This document shows, in pieces, positions 35,806 through 45,557 of a stretch of 64,000 nucleotides of DNA; the first letter of the stretch is position 1; each line of letters opens with the position of its first letter. The translations under genes and the position numbers were made by a program. The stretch spans positions 1-64,000 of the forward strand of contig NZ_QGMP01000005.1 of NCBI RefSeq assembly GCF_003259185.1, written 5' to 3'. The notes under the pieces are model-generated. The model ran no database searches, was not told the origin of the DNA, and saw only the letters and a program-made list of their open reading frames with translations. Source of the DNA: Isoalcanivorax indicus. Its GTDB lineage: Bacteria; Pseudomonadota; Gammaproteobacteria; Pseudomonadales; Alcanivoracaceae.

Positions 35806-36672
35806 TCAATCGCGCAACGCACGGTGTCCGGCCAGGGCGTTGCGTTGCCAGTGCGTGGTGGCCCAGGCCAGTTGCGCGTCGCAGCGCTCGTGGCGCAGGG
35901 GCGGAGGCGGCGCCAGGCCAAGCAGGCTGAGGAGGCGGAACAGATTGTCCCGGTGGTCGTTACCCAGCGCCGCCGCGCCCGCAGATTTGGACAGCTTCTC
36001 GCCGCTGGCGTCCACCAGCACGGGCAGGTGACCGTACTGCGGTCGTGGGCGACTCAGGCAATCCAGCACCCAGAGCTGGCGGAAGGTGGACTCCAGCAGG
36101 TCGATGCCGCGCAGGACATGGGTGATGCCGCTGTCGGCATCATCCAGCGCGCAGGCCAGTTGATACGCATAGAAGCCATCGCGGCGGCGAATAACGAAGG
36201 CGCCGTCTTCCGTCGACAGGCGGGATTGCTGTGGTCCCTGCAGCAGATCGTCAAAGTGCAGGGTGGTTTCCGGCACCGCCAGACGCACAGCCCGGTTCGG
36301 GCCCGGTGAGGTGGCGACAGCGGGGCCGGGGTGGTGGCCGCCGCGTTCGGCAAGCTGGCGTCGCGACAGCGTGCAATAGAAGGCCATGCCTTGCGCATGC
36401 AGTTGATCCAGGGCGGCAGCGTAAGCGGCCTGGCGCTGGCTCTGATACTGCACGGGGCCGTCCCAGGCCAGGCCATGGTCTTCGAGCTGGCGCAGAATGA
36501 TGTCCGCCGCGCCGGGAATTTCCCGCGGCGGATCGAGGTCTTCGATGCGCAGCAGCCAGGTGCCCCCGGCCTGCCGGGCGTCCAGATAACTGGCCACGGC
36601 TGTCAGCAGCGAGCCGCTGTGCAGCGGCCCGGACGGGGTGGGGGCAAAACGGCCGCGGTAGTCTGGCGCCAT
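35806..36672 (-). CDS. gluQRS: Glutamyl-Q tRNA(Asp) synthetase
   Basis: 288 aa. A short glutamyl-tRNA synthetase lacking the anticodon-binding half. It has the HIGH-like GRFAPTPSGPLHSGSL (residues 6-21) and KLSKS (EKLSKSAGA, about 225-233). It glutamylates queuosine in the anticodon of tRNA-Asp. It lies 50 bases after dksA, as in E. coli and Pseudomonas. Confidence 0.94.
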   Translation of the reverse strand: MAPDYRGRFAPTPSGPLHSGSLLTAVASYLDARQAGGTWLLRIEDLDPPREIPGAADIILRQLEDHGLAWDGPVQYQSQRQAAYAAALDQLHAQGMAFYCTLSRRQLAERGGHHPGPAVATSPGPNRAVRLAVPETTLHFDDLLQGPQQSRLSTEDGAFVIRRRDGFYAYQLACALDDADSGITHVLRGIDLLESTFRQLWVLDCLSRPRPQYGHLPVLVDASGEKLSKSAGAAALGNDHRDNLFRLLSLLGLAPPPPLRHERCDAQLAWATTHWQRNALAGHRALRD

Positions 36673-36722
36673 GGGTCATGCGCTCCGGTTGCCGCAACGC
36701 AAGACGCCGGGGCTACCCGGCG

Positions 36723-37937
36723 TTAGCCTGCCATCTGCTTTTCCTTGATTTCCGCCAGTTCCTTGCAATCGATGCACATCTCGGCGGTCGGCCGTGCTTC
36801 CAGTCGGCGGATGCCGACCTCTACACCGCAGGCCTCGCAGTAGCCGTAGTCGCCGGTGTCGATCTTGTCGAGGGCCTTCTCGATTTTCTTCAGCAGCTTG
36901 CGCTCGCGATCACGGGTGCGCAGCTCCAGGGCGAACTCTTCTTCCTGGGTGGCGCGGTCAGCAGGATCAGGCAGGTTGGACGCTTCATCCTGCAGGTGGT
37001 GCATGGTGCGGTCGGCTTCTTCCATGAGTTCCTGACGCCAGGCGAGCAGGATCTTGCGGAAGTGTTCGTACTGGGCTTCGCTCATGTACTCCTCGCCTTT
37101 GGCGGGCACATAAGGGGCGAAGCCGAAAATAAGGTGGCCGGGTTTCGGTGGTGCGATATCCATCGGGTCTTTCACGTTCTGCGACACCTGAGAAGGGGTT
37201 GACGGGGCCTTGTGGGCGCTTCCCTGAGCCGCGCGAGCCTTCCTGGCGTGGTCGTTTGCATTCATGCCTGCCTGAGCGGCGGCAGATTGCGCCGGACGCT
37301 TGGGCGGTAACGGTTTCTTCGCAGCAGGCGTGGCCGGAGACGTCGCGCGACGGGCCGTGCTGGCCTTCTTCGCGGCGGCTTTTTTTGCGGCAGGCTTGCT
37401 GGCAGGTTTCGGCTGGGTGGCAGCCTCGACCTTGCGTGCCACTGTGCGCTTGACCGCAGCCTTGCTGGCAGGCGCCTTGCTGGCGGCGGCCTTGGGCTTG
37501 CTGGCGGTTTTCACGGTTGCGGCGGGTTGTTTCCGGGCAGCCGGCTTGCTGGTGGCTGCCTTGCTGACAGACGTTTTTTTCGCGGGCGCTTTTTTCACCG
37601 GGGCCTTTTTTGCAGCGGCTTTTTTGGCGGGCGTCTTCGTGGCGGGCGTTTTCTTGACGGCAGCCTTGGGTGCGGCAGCTTTTTTGGCCGGTGCTTTTTT
37701 CTTTGTCGTCGCCTTGGCGGGGGCGGCTGCTTTTTTCACAGCGGCTTTTTTGGCAGGCGCCTTTTTGGCCGGAGCCTTTTTAGCGGGCGTCTTTTTAGCT
37801 GGCGTCTTTTTATCAGGCGTCTTGGCCGTATTTTTCGCGGCGGTCTTGTCAGCCGGTTTGCTGGCGGCCACCGGCTTCTTGCTGGTGGCTTTCTTTGCTG
37901 CAGGCTTCGCCGGGGCTTTCTTCTTGCGCGTGGCCAT
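36723..37937 (-). CDS. dksA: DksA with a long histone H1/AlgP-like N-terminal extension
   Basis: 404 aa against about 150 in E. coli. The last 150 residues are a normal DksA: GEEYMSEAQYEHFRKIL, coiled-coil tip NLPDPADRA with the two key Asp, EEEFALELRTRDRERKLLKKI, and a CEAC...CIDC zinc finger, ending EKQMAG. It binds RNA polymerase and, with ppGpp, redirects transcription. The first 220 or so residues are Lys/Ala/Pro repeats (AKKAPAKK type), like histone H1 or AlgP. An internal ATG at 37265 would yield a 180-aa DksA but has a poor ribosome site. Start at ATG 37937 (MATRKKKAPAK). Confidence 0.92.
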   Translation of the reverse strand: MATRKKKAPAKPAAKKATSKKPVAASKPADKTAAKNTAKTPDKKTPAKKTPAKKAPAKKAPAKKAAVKKAAAPAKATTKKKAPAKKAAAPKAAVKKTPATKTPAKKAAAKKAPVKKAPAKKTSVSKAATSKPAARKQPAATVKTASKPKAAASKAPASKAAVKRTVARKVEAATQPKPASKPAAKKAAAKKASTARRATSPATPAAKKPLPPKRPAQSAAAQAGMNANDHARKARAAQGSAHKAPSTPSQVSQNVKDPMDIAPPKPGHLIFGFAPYVPAKGEEYMSEAQYEHFRKILLAWRQELMEEADRTMHHLQDEASNLPDPADRATQEEEFALELRTRDRERKLLKKIEKALDKIDTGDYGYCEACGVEVGIRRLEARPTAEMCIDCKELAEIKEKQMAG

Positions 37938-38186
37938 CCTGATTAACTCCCTTAACATACTCGCTGCTCACTGTAAGTGTGGGGGCGGTCAGGCGGCTGC
38001 TGCGAAGGTCTCTGCTATACTGCCGCATTGCCTGTCGCAAGGCTCGCCGTCGGTCTGGCACCCCGGTGCGCCGCATCCTCTGGCACTGGCGCTGGGAACA
38101 ATCCCCGACGATAACCCTGCGCCGGGGGGCTTGTCACCCCCGACGCGGGCGCGATTATAGCCTTACTTCCATGAATGGGAACATCA

Positions 38187-39365
38187 ATGACCCAAACAAA
38201 GCTGCCACGCGCTGCGCGCTGCGACCGCATCGCCCCCTTCCATGTCATGAGCCTGGTGGCTCAGGCTGAAGCGCTGGGGCGTGCGGGCAAGGATGTGATT
38301 CACCTGGGGGTGGGCGAGCCGGACTTTCCTTCGCCCGCCCCGGTGATCGAGGCGGGTCAGCGTGCGCTGGCGGCAGGCCTCACACATTACACCCCGGCGG
38401 CGGGCCTGCCCGCGTTACGGGAGGCCATCGCCGCCTTTTATCTGGCGCGTTTTCAGGTTCGTGTGGACCCCGGCCGTATCGTGCTGACGCCCGGCGCCTC
38501 CGGGGCGCTGCAACTGGTGCTGGCGGCGTTGATCGATCCCGGCGATGGCGTGCTGGTCACCGATCCCGGATACCCCTGCAACCGCCATTTCGTGGAACTG
38601 GTGAACGGTGTGCCGCAGCCGGTACTGCTGGACCCGGCACAAAACTGGCAGTTGGTCCCCGGCCAACTGGCGGCGGCCTGGCAAGCGTCCACGCGGGCGG
38701 CGCTGCTGGCTTCCCCGGACAATCCCACGGGCAATGTGCTGTCACAGGAGACGGTGGCGGCCCTGGCCGGGGAAGTGGCCGCACGCCAGGGTGCGCTGAT
38801 CATGGACGAGATCTACCAGGGGCTGGTCTATGACGCGCCCTGTTTCAGTGCGCTGTCGGTGGCGCCGGAGGCCTGGGTGATCAACAGCTTCAGCAAGTAT
38901 TTCGGTATGACCGGTTGGCGGCTGGGGTGGCTGGTGGCGCCGCAGGACCGCGTCGCGGATATCGAACGCATGGCGCAGAATTTCTTTCTGGCACCGCCAA
39001 CACTGGCACAACATGCTGCGCTGGCCGCATTTTTACCGGAAACCCAGGCTGAGCTGGTGCGCCGTCGCGAGGTGCTCGATGGCCGCCGCCGCTTGCTGCT
39101 GGCGCGTCTGCCGTCGCTGGGCTTCCGTATCGCCGGGGCGCCGCGAGGTGCCTTTTACCTTTACCTGGATGCCTCGGCACTGACCGACGACAGTTTTGCC
39201 TTTTGCGAGCGGCTGCTGGCCGAGGCGCATGTGGCGCTGACGCCGGGGCTCGATTTTGGCAGCGCCCACGGGCCGCGCCACTTCCTGCGTGTGGCGTACA
39301 CCTGCGATGAGGCGCGCCTTGACGAGGCGCTGGCGCGCATCGCCCGGTTTGTCGGGGTGGCCTGA
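38187..39365 (+). CDS. Class I/II pyridoxal-phosphate aminotransferase
   Basis: 392 aa, PLP fold type I. Shows PNPTGNVLS (SPDNPTGN), DEIYQGLVYD, and the Schiff-base Lys in NSFSKYFGMTGWRLGW, with the final Arg in HFLRVAYT. The gene in this place next to dksA and sfsA in pseudomonads has the same type of product. Amino-acid substrate not predictable; related proteins act on aromatic or branched amino acids. ATG at 38175 is an alternative start four codons upstream. Confidence 0.88.
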   Translation: MTQTKLPRAARCDRIAPFHVMSLVAQAEALGRAGKDVIHLGVGEPDFPSPAPVIEAGQRALAAGLTHYTPAAGLPALREAIAAFYLARFQVRVDPGRIVLTPGASGALQLVLAALIDPGDGVLVTDPGYPCNRHFVELVNGVPQPVLLDPAQNWQLVPGQLAAAWQASTRAALLASPDNPTGNVLSQETVAALAGEVAARQGALIMDEIYQGLVYDAPCFSALSVAPEAWVINSFSKYFGMTGWRLGWLVAPQDRVADIERMAQNFFLAPPTLAQHAALAAFLPETQAELVRRREVLDGRRRLLLARLPSLGFRIAGAPRGAFYLYLDASALTDDSFAFCERLLAEAHVALTPGLDFGSAHGPRHFLRVAYTCDEARLDEALARIARFVGVA

Positions 39366-39366
39366 C

Positions 39367-40077
39367 ATGCACTTCGATCCCCCGTTGCAGCAGGGTCGCC
39401 TGCTGCGCCGTTACAAGCGCTTCATGGCCGATATCCTGACGGCCGAGGGCGAGCCGCTGACGCTGCATTGTCCGAATACCGGCTCAATGAAGCACTGCAC
39501 GCCAGAGGGGGCGGCGGTGCTGTATTCCGACAGCGGCAATCCGAAACGGAAGTATCGTCACACCCTGGAGGCGGTGCAGGTGGCGCATGGTCACTGGGCC
39601 GGGGTGAACACCAGCCGCACCAATGCGCTGGTGGCTGAGGCCGTTCTCGCTGGCCAGGTGCCGGAGCTGCGCCCGGAAGGGCTGCGCCGTGAGGTGCGTT
39701 TTGCCGACAGCCGCTTTGATCTGGCGCTGGGCGGCGCCACGCCGCACACCTTTGTCGAGGTCAAGAATGTCACCCTGGGGCCGGGTCCGGATGATCCGGA
39801 CCACGGCCTGATAACCTTTCCCGACGCCGTGACACTGCGCGGCCAGAAGCATCTGCGCACCCTGATGGAGGTGGTGACCACTGGGCGGCGCGCGGTGCTT
39901 CTTTTCTGTGTGCAGCATACCGGCGCCCGCGAGGTGGCCCCGGCCGATGAGATCGATCCGGCCTATGGCCGCCTGTTGCGTGAGGCGGCGTCAGTCGGTG
40001 TCGAGATCCTGGCCTGGCGCACGGACATCAGTCCGCAGGCCTTTCGCCTGGCGGCGCCGGTGCCAGTATTGCTTTGA
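39367..40077 (+). CDS. sfsA: SfsA (sugar fermentation stimulation protein/nuclease)
   Basis: 236 aa. Motifs of the family: HCPNTGSM (residues 35-42), the PD-(D/E)xK-like LALGG...FVEVKNVTL, FPDAVTLRGQKHL, and FCVQH. SfsA was named for maltose effects and appears to be a DNA/RNA nuclease. It starts 1 base after the aminotransferase stop, so the two are in one operon. Confidence 0.95.
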   Translation: MHFDPPLQQGRLLRRYKRFMADILTAEGEPLTLHCPNTGSMKHCTPEGAAVLYSDSGNPKRKYRHTLEAVQVAHGHWAGVNTSRTNALVAEAVLAGQVPELRPEGLRREVRFADSRFDLALGGATPHTFVEVKNVTLGPGPDDPDHGLITFPDAVTLRGQKHLRTLMEVVTTGRRAVLLFCVQHTGAREVAPADEIDPAYGRLLREAASVGVEILAWRTDISPQAFRLAAPVPVLL

Positions 40078-40092
40078 GGGTGCTCTGAGCCG

Positions 40093-40620
40093 TTACAGCA
40101 ATCCACGGTCCGCCATGCTGACGTTGCCGAGATGGCCCAGCACGACATGGTCCAGCACATGCACGTCCACCAGTGCCAGGGCATCGCGGATACGACGGGT
40201 CATCTTCAGATCGCTGTCACTCGGCTCCGGGTCACCGGAGGGATGGTTGTGCGCCAGGATGACTGACGCCGCATTCAGCACCAGTGCGCGCCGGGCGATC
40301 TCGCGCGGGTGGACGGCAGTGAAATCCAGCGTGCCCATGAACAGCACCTCGAAGGTGATTGCCCGATGCTTGTGGTCCAGGAACAGGGTGCCAAACAGTT
40401 CGCGCTCCTCGTGGCACAGGCGCATGCGCAGAAAGCTCATGGCGTCCTGTGAGCTTTTCACGGCGGGGCGGTCAAGCAGATCACTGCAGAGCAGGGTGGC
40501 GGCGTAGTCGATCAACTCCTGCCGGGTAACAGGTCGCAGGGTCAGATGACGCCCTTGGGGGTCACGCTGGAAGTTGTGTTCGGCACACAGGGTGGATGTG
40601 CGCTGAGGGTTGCGTTGCAT
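40093..40620 (-). CDS. radC: RadC-like JAB domain protein, short form
   Basis: 175 aa. The JAB/MPN domain is complete, with HNHPSGDPEPSDSD (JAMM metal site) at about residues 124-137. The N-terminal helix-hairpin-helix part of full RadC (about 225 aa) is missing. Short forms are common on mobile or duplicated copies. Function uncertain; the old DNA-repair role is doubtful. Confidence 0.8.
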   Translation of the reverse strand: MQRNPQRTSTLCAEHNFQRDPQGRHLTLRPVTRQELIDYAATLLCSDLLDRPAVKSSQDAMSFLRMRLCHEERELFGTLFLDHKHRAITFEVLFMGTLDFTAVHPREIARRALVLNAASVILAHNHPSGDPEPSDSDLKMTRRIRDALALVDVHVLDHVVLGHLGNVSMADRGLL

Positions 40621-40835
40621 AGTCAGGCTCCATGGTCAGTCCCCCCGCAACGGCCAGCCCGCGCGGGCGCGCCGGGCGTCCCTGATGAATCGCAGCAGAC
40701 ATACCACACTTCTCTGGCGCGGCAGGGCGCGGGTGGTTTGGTCTGAGCCTGGAAGGCGTGCGATGCCCGACGCCTCTATTTTGCGCAATTCGCAACCATA
40801 TTCCAATATCCTGTGCGAAAAGGCATTTCCCCGGC

Positions 40836-41816
40836 TCAAAGCAACTGCAGGGGCGCCTCGTTCAGTTCCGCCAGCTGGTTGCGCAGGTCGAGGATGCGTT
40901 CGCCCCAGTAACGCGGGCTGTCGAACCAGGGGAAGGCGCGCGGGAAGGCGGGGTCATCCCAGCGCCGTGCGATCCAGGCACTGAAGTGCAGCATGCGCAG
41001 GGTGCGCAGGGGTTCCACCAGATGTAGTTCGACCGGGCTGAAATCGCGGAACTCGCGATAGCCCTCAATGATGTCCGTGAGCTGCTGGCTCTGGCGATGA
41101 CGGTCACCGGACAGGAGCATCCAGATATCCTGGATGGCGGGGGCCATACGGGCGTCGTCCAGATCGATAAAATGGGGTGCATTGTCGCGCCACAACAGGT
41201 TGCCGCTATGGCAATCGCCATGCACGCGCAACAGCGTCACGTTCGGTACGGCGCTGATGCGCTCGTCCACGACCTGCAGCAGGTCGCGGGTCAGGCTGTC
41301 CCAGGCCGGGCGCAGGTCGGCGGTGACGAAAGGGGTGCAGGTGGCGACGGCCTCATGGCCGAATTCCTGGCTGCTGAGGGTAGGGCGATGCGCGAAGGGG
41401 CGGATGGCGCCCACATTGTGCAGACGGCCGAGGAAGCGGCCCATCACCAGCAGGTTGTCCAGATTGTCCAGCTCCGGAGCATGCCCGCCCCGGCGTGGAT
41501 ACAGGGCGAAGCGGAAGCCCGCATGCTGGTGCAGGCTGTCGCCCTGTGCATCACGGAGCGGTGGCACCACGGGCAATTCATGTTCCACGGCATCGAAGCA
41601 GAAGGCGTGTTCTTCGAGAATCTGCTCGTCGGTCCAGCGGGCCGGTCGATAGAACTTGGCAATCACCGGCGTGTCGTCTTCCAGACCAATCTGGAAAACA
41701 CGGTTTTCATAGCTGTTGAGGGCCAGCACCCGGCCATCGCACTGGTAGCCCACGCTTTCCACGGCATCCAGCAACAGATCCGGACTCAGCGCGTCGAACG
41801 GGTGTGTTGAGATCAT
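40836..41816 (-). CDS. srkA: Stress response kinase A (YihE/RdoA)
   Basis: 326 aa. Kinase of the choline-kinase-like fold: SYENRVFQIG (ATP strand), HGDCHSGNLLW with catalytic Asp, and FIDLDDARMAP for magnesium. SrkA phosphorylates proteins at Ser/Thr and helps survival of oxidative stress in E. coli. Last gene of a three-gene minus-strand operon with a Rieske-type protein and a PfkB kinase gene (gaps of 10 and 11 bases). Confidence 0.92.
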   Translation of the reverse strand: MISTHPFDALSPDLLLDAVESVGYQCDGRVLALNSYENRVFQIGLEDDTPVIAKFYRPARWTDEQILEEHAFCFDAVEHELPVVPPLRDAQGDSLHQHAGFRFALYPRRGGHAPELDNLDNLLVMGRFLGRLHNVGAIRPFAHRPTLSSQEFGHEAVATCTPFVTADLRPAWDSLTRDLLQVVDERISAVPNVTLLRVHGDCHSGNLLWRDNAPHFIDLDDARMAPAIQDIWMLLSGDRHRQSQQLTDIIEGYREFRDFSPVELHLVEPLRTLRMLHFSAWIARRWDDPAFPRAFPWFDSPRYWGERILDLRNQLAELNEAPLQLL

Positions 41817-41826
41817 GTTGGCTGGC

Positions 41827-42159
41827 TCATACAGGCGGGTCCTTCAATTCGACCCAAACTTCCTCGCCGCGCACTTCATGCCGCAGGGCGGTCAGGGGTT
41901 GGCCCTCGCAGGGACCGGACAGACACTGGCCGGTCTCGATCTCGAACAGGGCGCCATGGTTGACGCAGGTCAGGAACTGCTTGTCCATGTCGAGAAATTC
42001 ATCGGGCATGAAGTTCAGTTCGATGCCCAGATGCGGGCACCAGTTCAGATAGGTGTAAAGCTGGCCGTCACGACGCACCGCGACCACGGATTTCGGGCCG
42101 AACTCGAAGCCGCGGGCTTCGCCCTCCGGCACCTCCTGTTGGGTACACAGGTAATGCAT
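41827..42159 (-). CDS. Rieske [2Fe-2S] domain protein
   Basis: 110 aa, single Rieske domain. The first cluster box is CPHLGIELN, the second CVNHGALF, both with Cys and His. Related to ferredoxin components of dioxygenases and to NirD. No oxygenase gene is nearby, so its partner is unknown. Middle gene of the PfkB-Rieske-srkA operon. Confidence 0.9.
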   Translation of the reverse strand: MHYLCTQQEVPEGEARGFEFGPKSVVAVRRDGQLYTYLNWCPHLGIELNFMPDEFLDMDKQFLTCVNHGALFEIETGQCLSGPCEGQPLTALRHEVRGEEVWVELKDPPV

Positions 42160-42170
42160 GGTGTGCTCCT

Positions 42171-43175
42171 TTATGCGCCCAGCACGTCCTGGCGCACGGC
42201 CAGATGTGCTTCGGGTGACAGGCGCGGGCCGAAATCGCTGACTACCCGGGCGGCTGCGGCGCTGGCCAGGCGACCGGCGGTGGCGAAGTCATGGTCGTGG
42301 GTAATGCCGTACAGAAAGGCACCTGCGAACATGTCGCCAGCGCCGTTGGTGTCCACGGCCTTGACCGGGACGCCATCGATATGATGCAGCTGCTCGCCGT
42401 CCCAGGCCATGGCGCCGCGCGCGCCGCGGGTCATGACCACCTGACGGGCATGGGCCTTGAGGGCCTCCAGCGCGGCTTCGGCGCTGTCGGTGCCGGTAAA
42501 GTCGCGGGCTTCGTCTTCATTGCAGAACAACAGATCCACGCCGTCACCGATCATCTCGAGCAGGCCGTCGCGGAAGAAGCGCACCATGGCCGGGTCTGAA
42601 AAGGTCAGGGCCACCTGGACACCGTGCTCGCGGGCCAGCTCGCGCAGGCGAATGCTGGCGGCGCGCGCCGAGGGCGACGTGACCAGATAGCCTTCGATGT
42701 ACGCGTAGCGCGAGGCACGCAGCGCCTCGATGTCCAGGTCCGTCTCATCCACGGTTTCGGAAATGCCGAGAAAGGTGTTCATGGTGCGTTCGGCATCGTC
42801 GGTAATCATGACCAGGCAGGTGCCGCTGATGCCGTCGCGGCGTGGGCCGCGCATGTTGGTGTCGACGCCGGCCGCCGTCAGGGCCTCCACGAACAGCGCG
42901 CCGGTGTTGTCATTGGCGACCCGGCAGGTGTAGAAGGTGCGCCCGCCAAAGTAGCGGGTGGCAATGATGGTGTTGGCGGCAGAGCCACCGCAGGTCTGCT
43001 TGTGCGGTTCGGCCTCGCCTTGCAATGCTTCAAGCAGCGTCTGCTGCCGGGGCTTGTCCACCAGGGTCATCATGCCCTTGCCGATCTCCATGCGGGCCAG
43101 GAAGGCATCGCTGACCTCGATTTCGGTATCCACCAGGGCGTTGCCGATGGCGTACACATCGTACTGATGACTCAT
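42171..43175 (-). CDS. PfkB-family carbohydrate/nucleoside kinase
   Basis: 334 aa from ATG with GGAG 10 bases upstream. PfkB hallmarks: CGGSAANTI (residues 63-71 approx.), and the anion-hole/catalytic DTNGAGDMFAGAF near 290. The subfamily resembles adenosine kinase or the YeiC-type kinases of marine bacteria. Substrate not predictable from sequence. Confidence 0.88.
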   Translation of the reverse strand: MSHQYDVYAIGNALVDTEIEVSDAFLARMEIGKGMMTLVDKPRQQTLLEALQGEAEPHKQTCGGSAANTIIATRYFGGRTFYTCRVANDNTGALFVEALTAAGVDTNMRGPRRDGISGTCLVMITDDAERTMNTFLGISETVDETDLDIEALRASRYAYIEGYLVTSPSARAASIRLRELAREHGVQVALTFSDPAMVRFFRDGLLEMIGDGVDLLFCNEDEARDFTGTDSAEAALEALKAHARQVVMTRGARGAMAWDGEQLHHIDGVPVKAVDTNGAGDMFAGAFLYGITHDHDFATAGRLASAAAARVVSDFGPRLSPEAHLAVRQDVLGA

Positions 43176-43268
43176 TCTGGGCACTCCGGTGACCTGAAAA
43201 GCGAACCATTATGGGGTTGGGGCTGTCTGTTGCCAAATCGTCCGCTGAATTGCTCTATACTGCGCGCC

Positions 43269-45557
43269 ATGCCAAAAAAAGCTCCTGCACGTTTTATCTC
43301 CCGCAGCCTGTTACTCAAGGCGTCTGCAGTCTGTCTGGTCCTGATGCTGGTCGGTCTGGCCTGGCTCGATGCCTTTGTGCGCAGCCGTTTCGATAGCCAT
43401 CAGTGGCAGTTGCCTGCCCGGGTCTTTGCCCGGCCTGTGGAGCTGTACAACGGCCAGGTGCTCGACAGCAGCCAGATGGAGCGTCTGCTCAGCCTGATGC
43501 GTTACCGCGAGGAGGCTGGCGCGCCGACGCCCGGGTCCTGGAGCCGGGACGGACAGAGTCTGCTGCTGCACACGCGAGGATTCCGTGACAGCGATGGCGG
43601 CGAGCCCGCCCGGCGCTTGCGTCTGCGCATCAGTGATGGTCGTGTGGCCGGTCTGGCGCGGGCGGACGGCGGCGCCTTGCCAGTGGCCCGGCTGGAGCCC
43701 CTGCAGATCGGCAGTATTCATCCCGGACACAGCCAGGACCGTATTCTGGTGCGGCTCAACGAGACGCCCCCCGCGCTGGTGGCCATGCTGCTGGCGGTGG
43801 AAGATCGGGCCTTCTATGAACATCACGGCATTTCCCTGCGTGGCCTGAGTCGTGCCGCCCTGGCCAACCTGCGGGCTGGCGGTGTGCGTCAGGGCGGCAG
43901 CACCCTGACCCAGCAGTTGGTCAAGAATTTCTGGCTCAGCCGGGACCGCACCCTGAGCCGCAAGCTGCTCGAGCTGCCGATGGCGCTATTGCTGGAGCTG
44001 CATTACGAGAAAAACCAGATTCTGGAAACCTACCTCAACGAGGTCTATCTGGGTCAGGACGGCGCCCGCGCTATCCACGGTATGGGGCTGGCGGCGCAGT
44101 TCTATTTTGGCCGACCCTTGCAGGAACTGGAGCCGCATCATCTGGCGCTGCTGGTCGGGATGCTCAAGGGGCCCGGTCTGTATGATCCGCGACGGCGTCC
44201 CGAGCGCGCCCGTGAGCGTCGTGACCTGGTGTTGCGCGTGGCGCAGGCGGAAGGCGTGATCAGCGACACCGCGCTGCAACGCGCGCTGGCCCGCGATCTG
44301 GAAGTGGTGCCACGGGGCGGCGGTGCGCTGTATGCCTTCCCGGCGTTTATCGATCTGGTGCGTCGCCAGCTGGCGCGGGATTATCCCCCGGCCGTGCTGG
44401 CCAGTGATGGCCTCAACATTCACTCGACCCTCGACGTGCTGGCGCAGTTGGCCGCCGAGGATGCCCTGGCCCGGACGCTGGAACAGCGCGACCCCGGTGC
44501 GGCCCATCAACTGACCGGCGCCGTGGTGATGACCGCGCCGGATCAGGGCGACGTGCTGGCGGTGGTCGGTGACCGGCGTGCACGCAGCACAGGTTTCAAT
44601 CGCGCCCTGGATGCGGTGCGACCGATCGGTTCGCTGGCCAAGCCGGCGGTGGTGCTTACCGCACTGGAGCAGCCTCGCCGTTACCATCTGGCATCGCTGG
44701 TGAAGGACGAGCCCTTCGAGGTCCCGCTGACGCGCGGTCAGGTCTGGGCACCGAAGAATTTCGATAACGAATCCATGGGCGAGATCCCGATGCTGGATGC
44801 GCTGTCGTTGTCGCGCAACCAGGCCACGGCCAGCCTGGGCATGGAACTGGGTCTGGACAAGGTGATCATGACCCTGCGGCGGATGGGCGTGCAGCGCAAC
44901 ATTCCCGCCTTCCCGAGTATTCTGCTGGGCAGTCTGGAACTGAGCCCCTTCGAGGTGGCGGTGATGTATCAGCCGCTGGCCACGGGCGGTTTCCGCACGC
45001 CGCTACGCAGTATCACGGACGTGCTGGATCTGAGCGGCGAGCCGGTAGCGCGTTACCCGGTGTCGGCCGAAGCGGTGCTGGATCAGGAGGCGACCTTCCT
45101 GACCCAATGGGCGATGATCCAGGTGATGCGCGAAGGCACCGGGCGCGGGTTGCTTGGCGTGTTGCCACCGGACATCACCGTGGCGGGCAAGACCGGTACC
45201 AGCGACGGTTATCGCGATGCCTGGTTTGCCGGGTTCAGCGGTAATCATCTGGCCGTAGTCTGGGTGGGCCGCGACGACAACCAGCCTGCTGGCGTGGCGG
45301 GCAGCAGCGCCGCCTTGCCGGTATGGGGCCAGGTGATGGCCGCCGTGCCGCAGCGCAGCCTGCGGGAAACCGCGCCGCCGGGCGTGGAGTGGGTCTGGAT
45401 GGATGAAGATGGCGCGCGCACCAGCGGCGAGGGCTGCCGCGACGCACGCCTTTATCCGATGATGACGGCGTCGATTCCGCAACAGAGTACGTCTTGCGGC
45501 GAACGTCGTGACAATGATGGAGGAGTGCGAGGATGGTTCAGGCGCATGTTCAACTGA
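43269..45557 (+). CDS. mrcB: Penicillin-binding protein 1B
   Basis: 762 aa bifunctional peptidoglycan synthase. One N-terminal membrane helix (residues 12-34) follows MPKKAPARF. A UB2H-like domain (about 60-150) precedes the glycosyltransferase domain with EDRAFYEHHG. The transpeptidase domain has SLAK (active Ser), SRNQ and KTGTS. The start is the ATG at 43269, since the frame extends further upstream through the PfkB promoter. A TPR lipoprotein gene overlaps its end. Confidence 0.95.
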   Translation: MPKKAPARFISRSLLLKASAVCLVLMLVGLAWLDAFVRSRFDSHQWQLPARVFARPVELYNGQVLDSSQMERLLSLMRYREEAGAPTPGSWSRDGQSLLLHTRGFRDSDGGEPARRLRLRISDGRVAGLARADGGALPVARLEPLQIGSIHPGHSQDRILVRLNETPPALVAMLLAVEDRAFYEHHGISLRGLSRAALANLRAGGVRQGGSTLTQQLVKNFWLSRDRTLSRKLLELPMALLLELHYEKNQILETYLNEVYLGQDGARAIHGMGLAAQFYFGRPLQELEPHHLALLVGMLKGPGLYDPRRRPERARERRDLVLRVAQAEGVISDTALQRALARDLEVVPRGGGALYAFPAFIDLVRRQLARDYPPAVLASDGLNIHSTLDVLAQLAAEDALARTLEQRDPGAAHQLTGAVVMTAPDQGDVLAVVGDRRARSTGFNRALDAVRPIGSLAKPAVVLTALEQPRRYHLASLVKDEPFEVPLTRGQVWAPKNFDNESMGEIPMLDALSLSRNQATASLGMELGLDKVIMTLRRMGVQRNIPAFPSILLGSLELSPFEVAVMYQPLATGGFRTPLRSITDVLDLSGEPVARYPVSAEAVLDQEATFLTQWAMIQVMREGTGRGLLGVLPPDITVAGKTGTSDGYRDAWFAGFSGNHLAVVWVGRDDNQPAGVAGSSAALPVWGQVMAAVPQRSLRETAPPGVEWVWMDEDGARTSGEGCRDARLYPMMTASIPQQSTSCGERRDNDGGVRGWFRRMFN

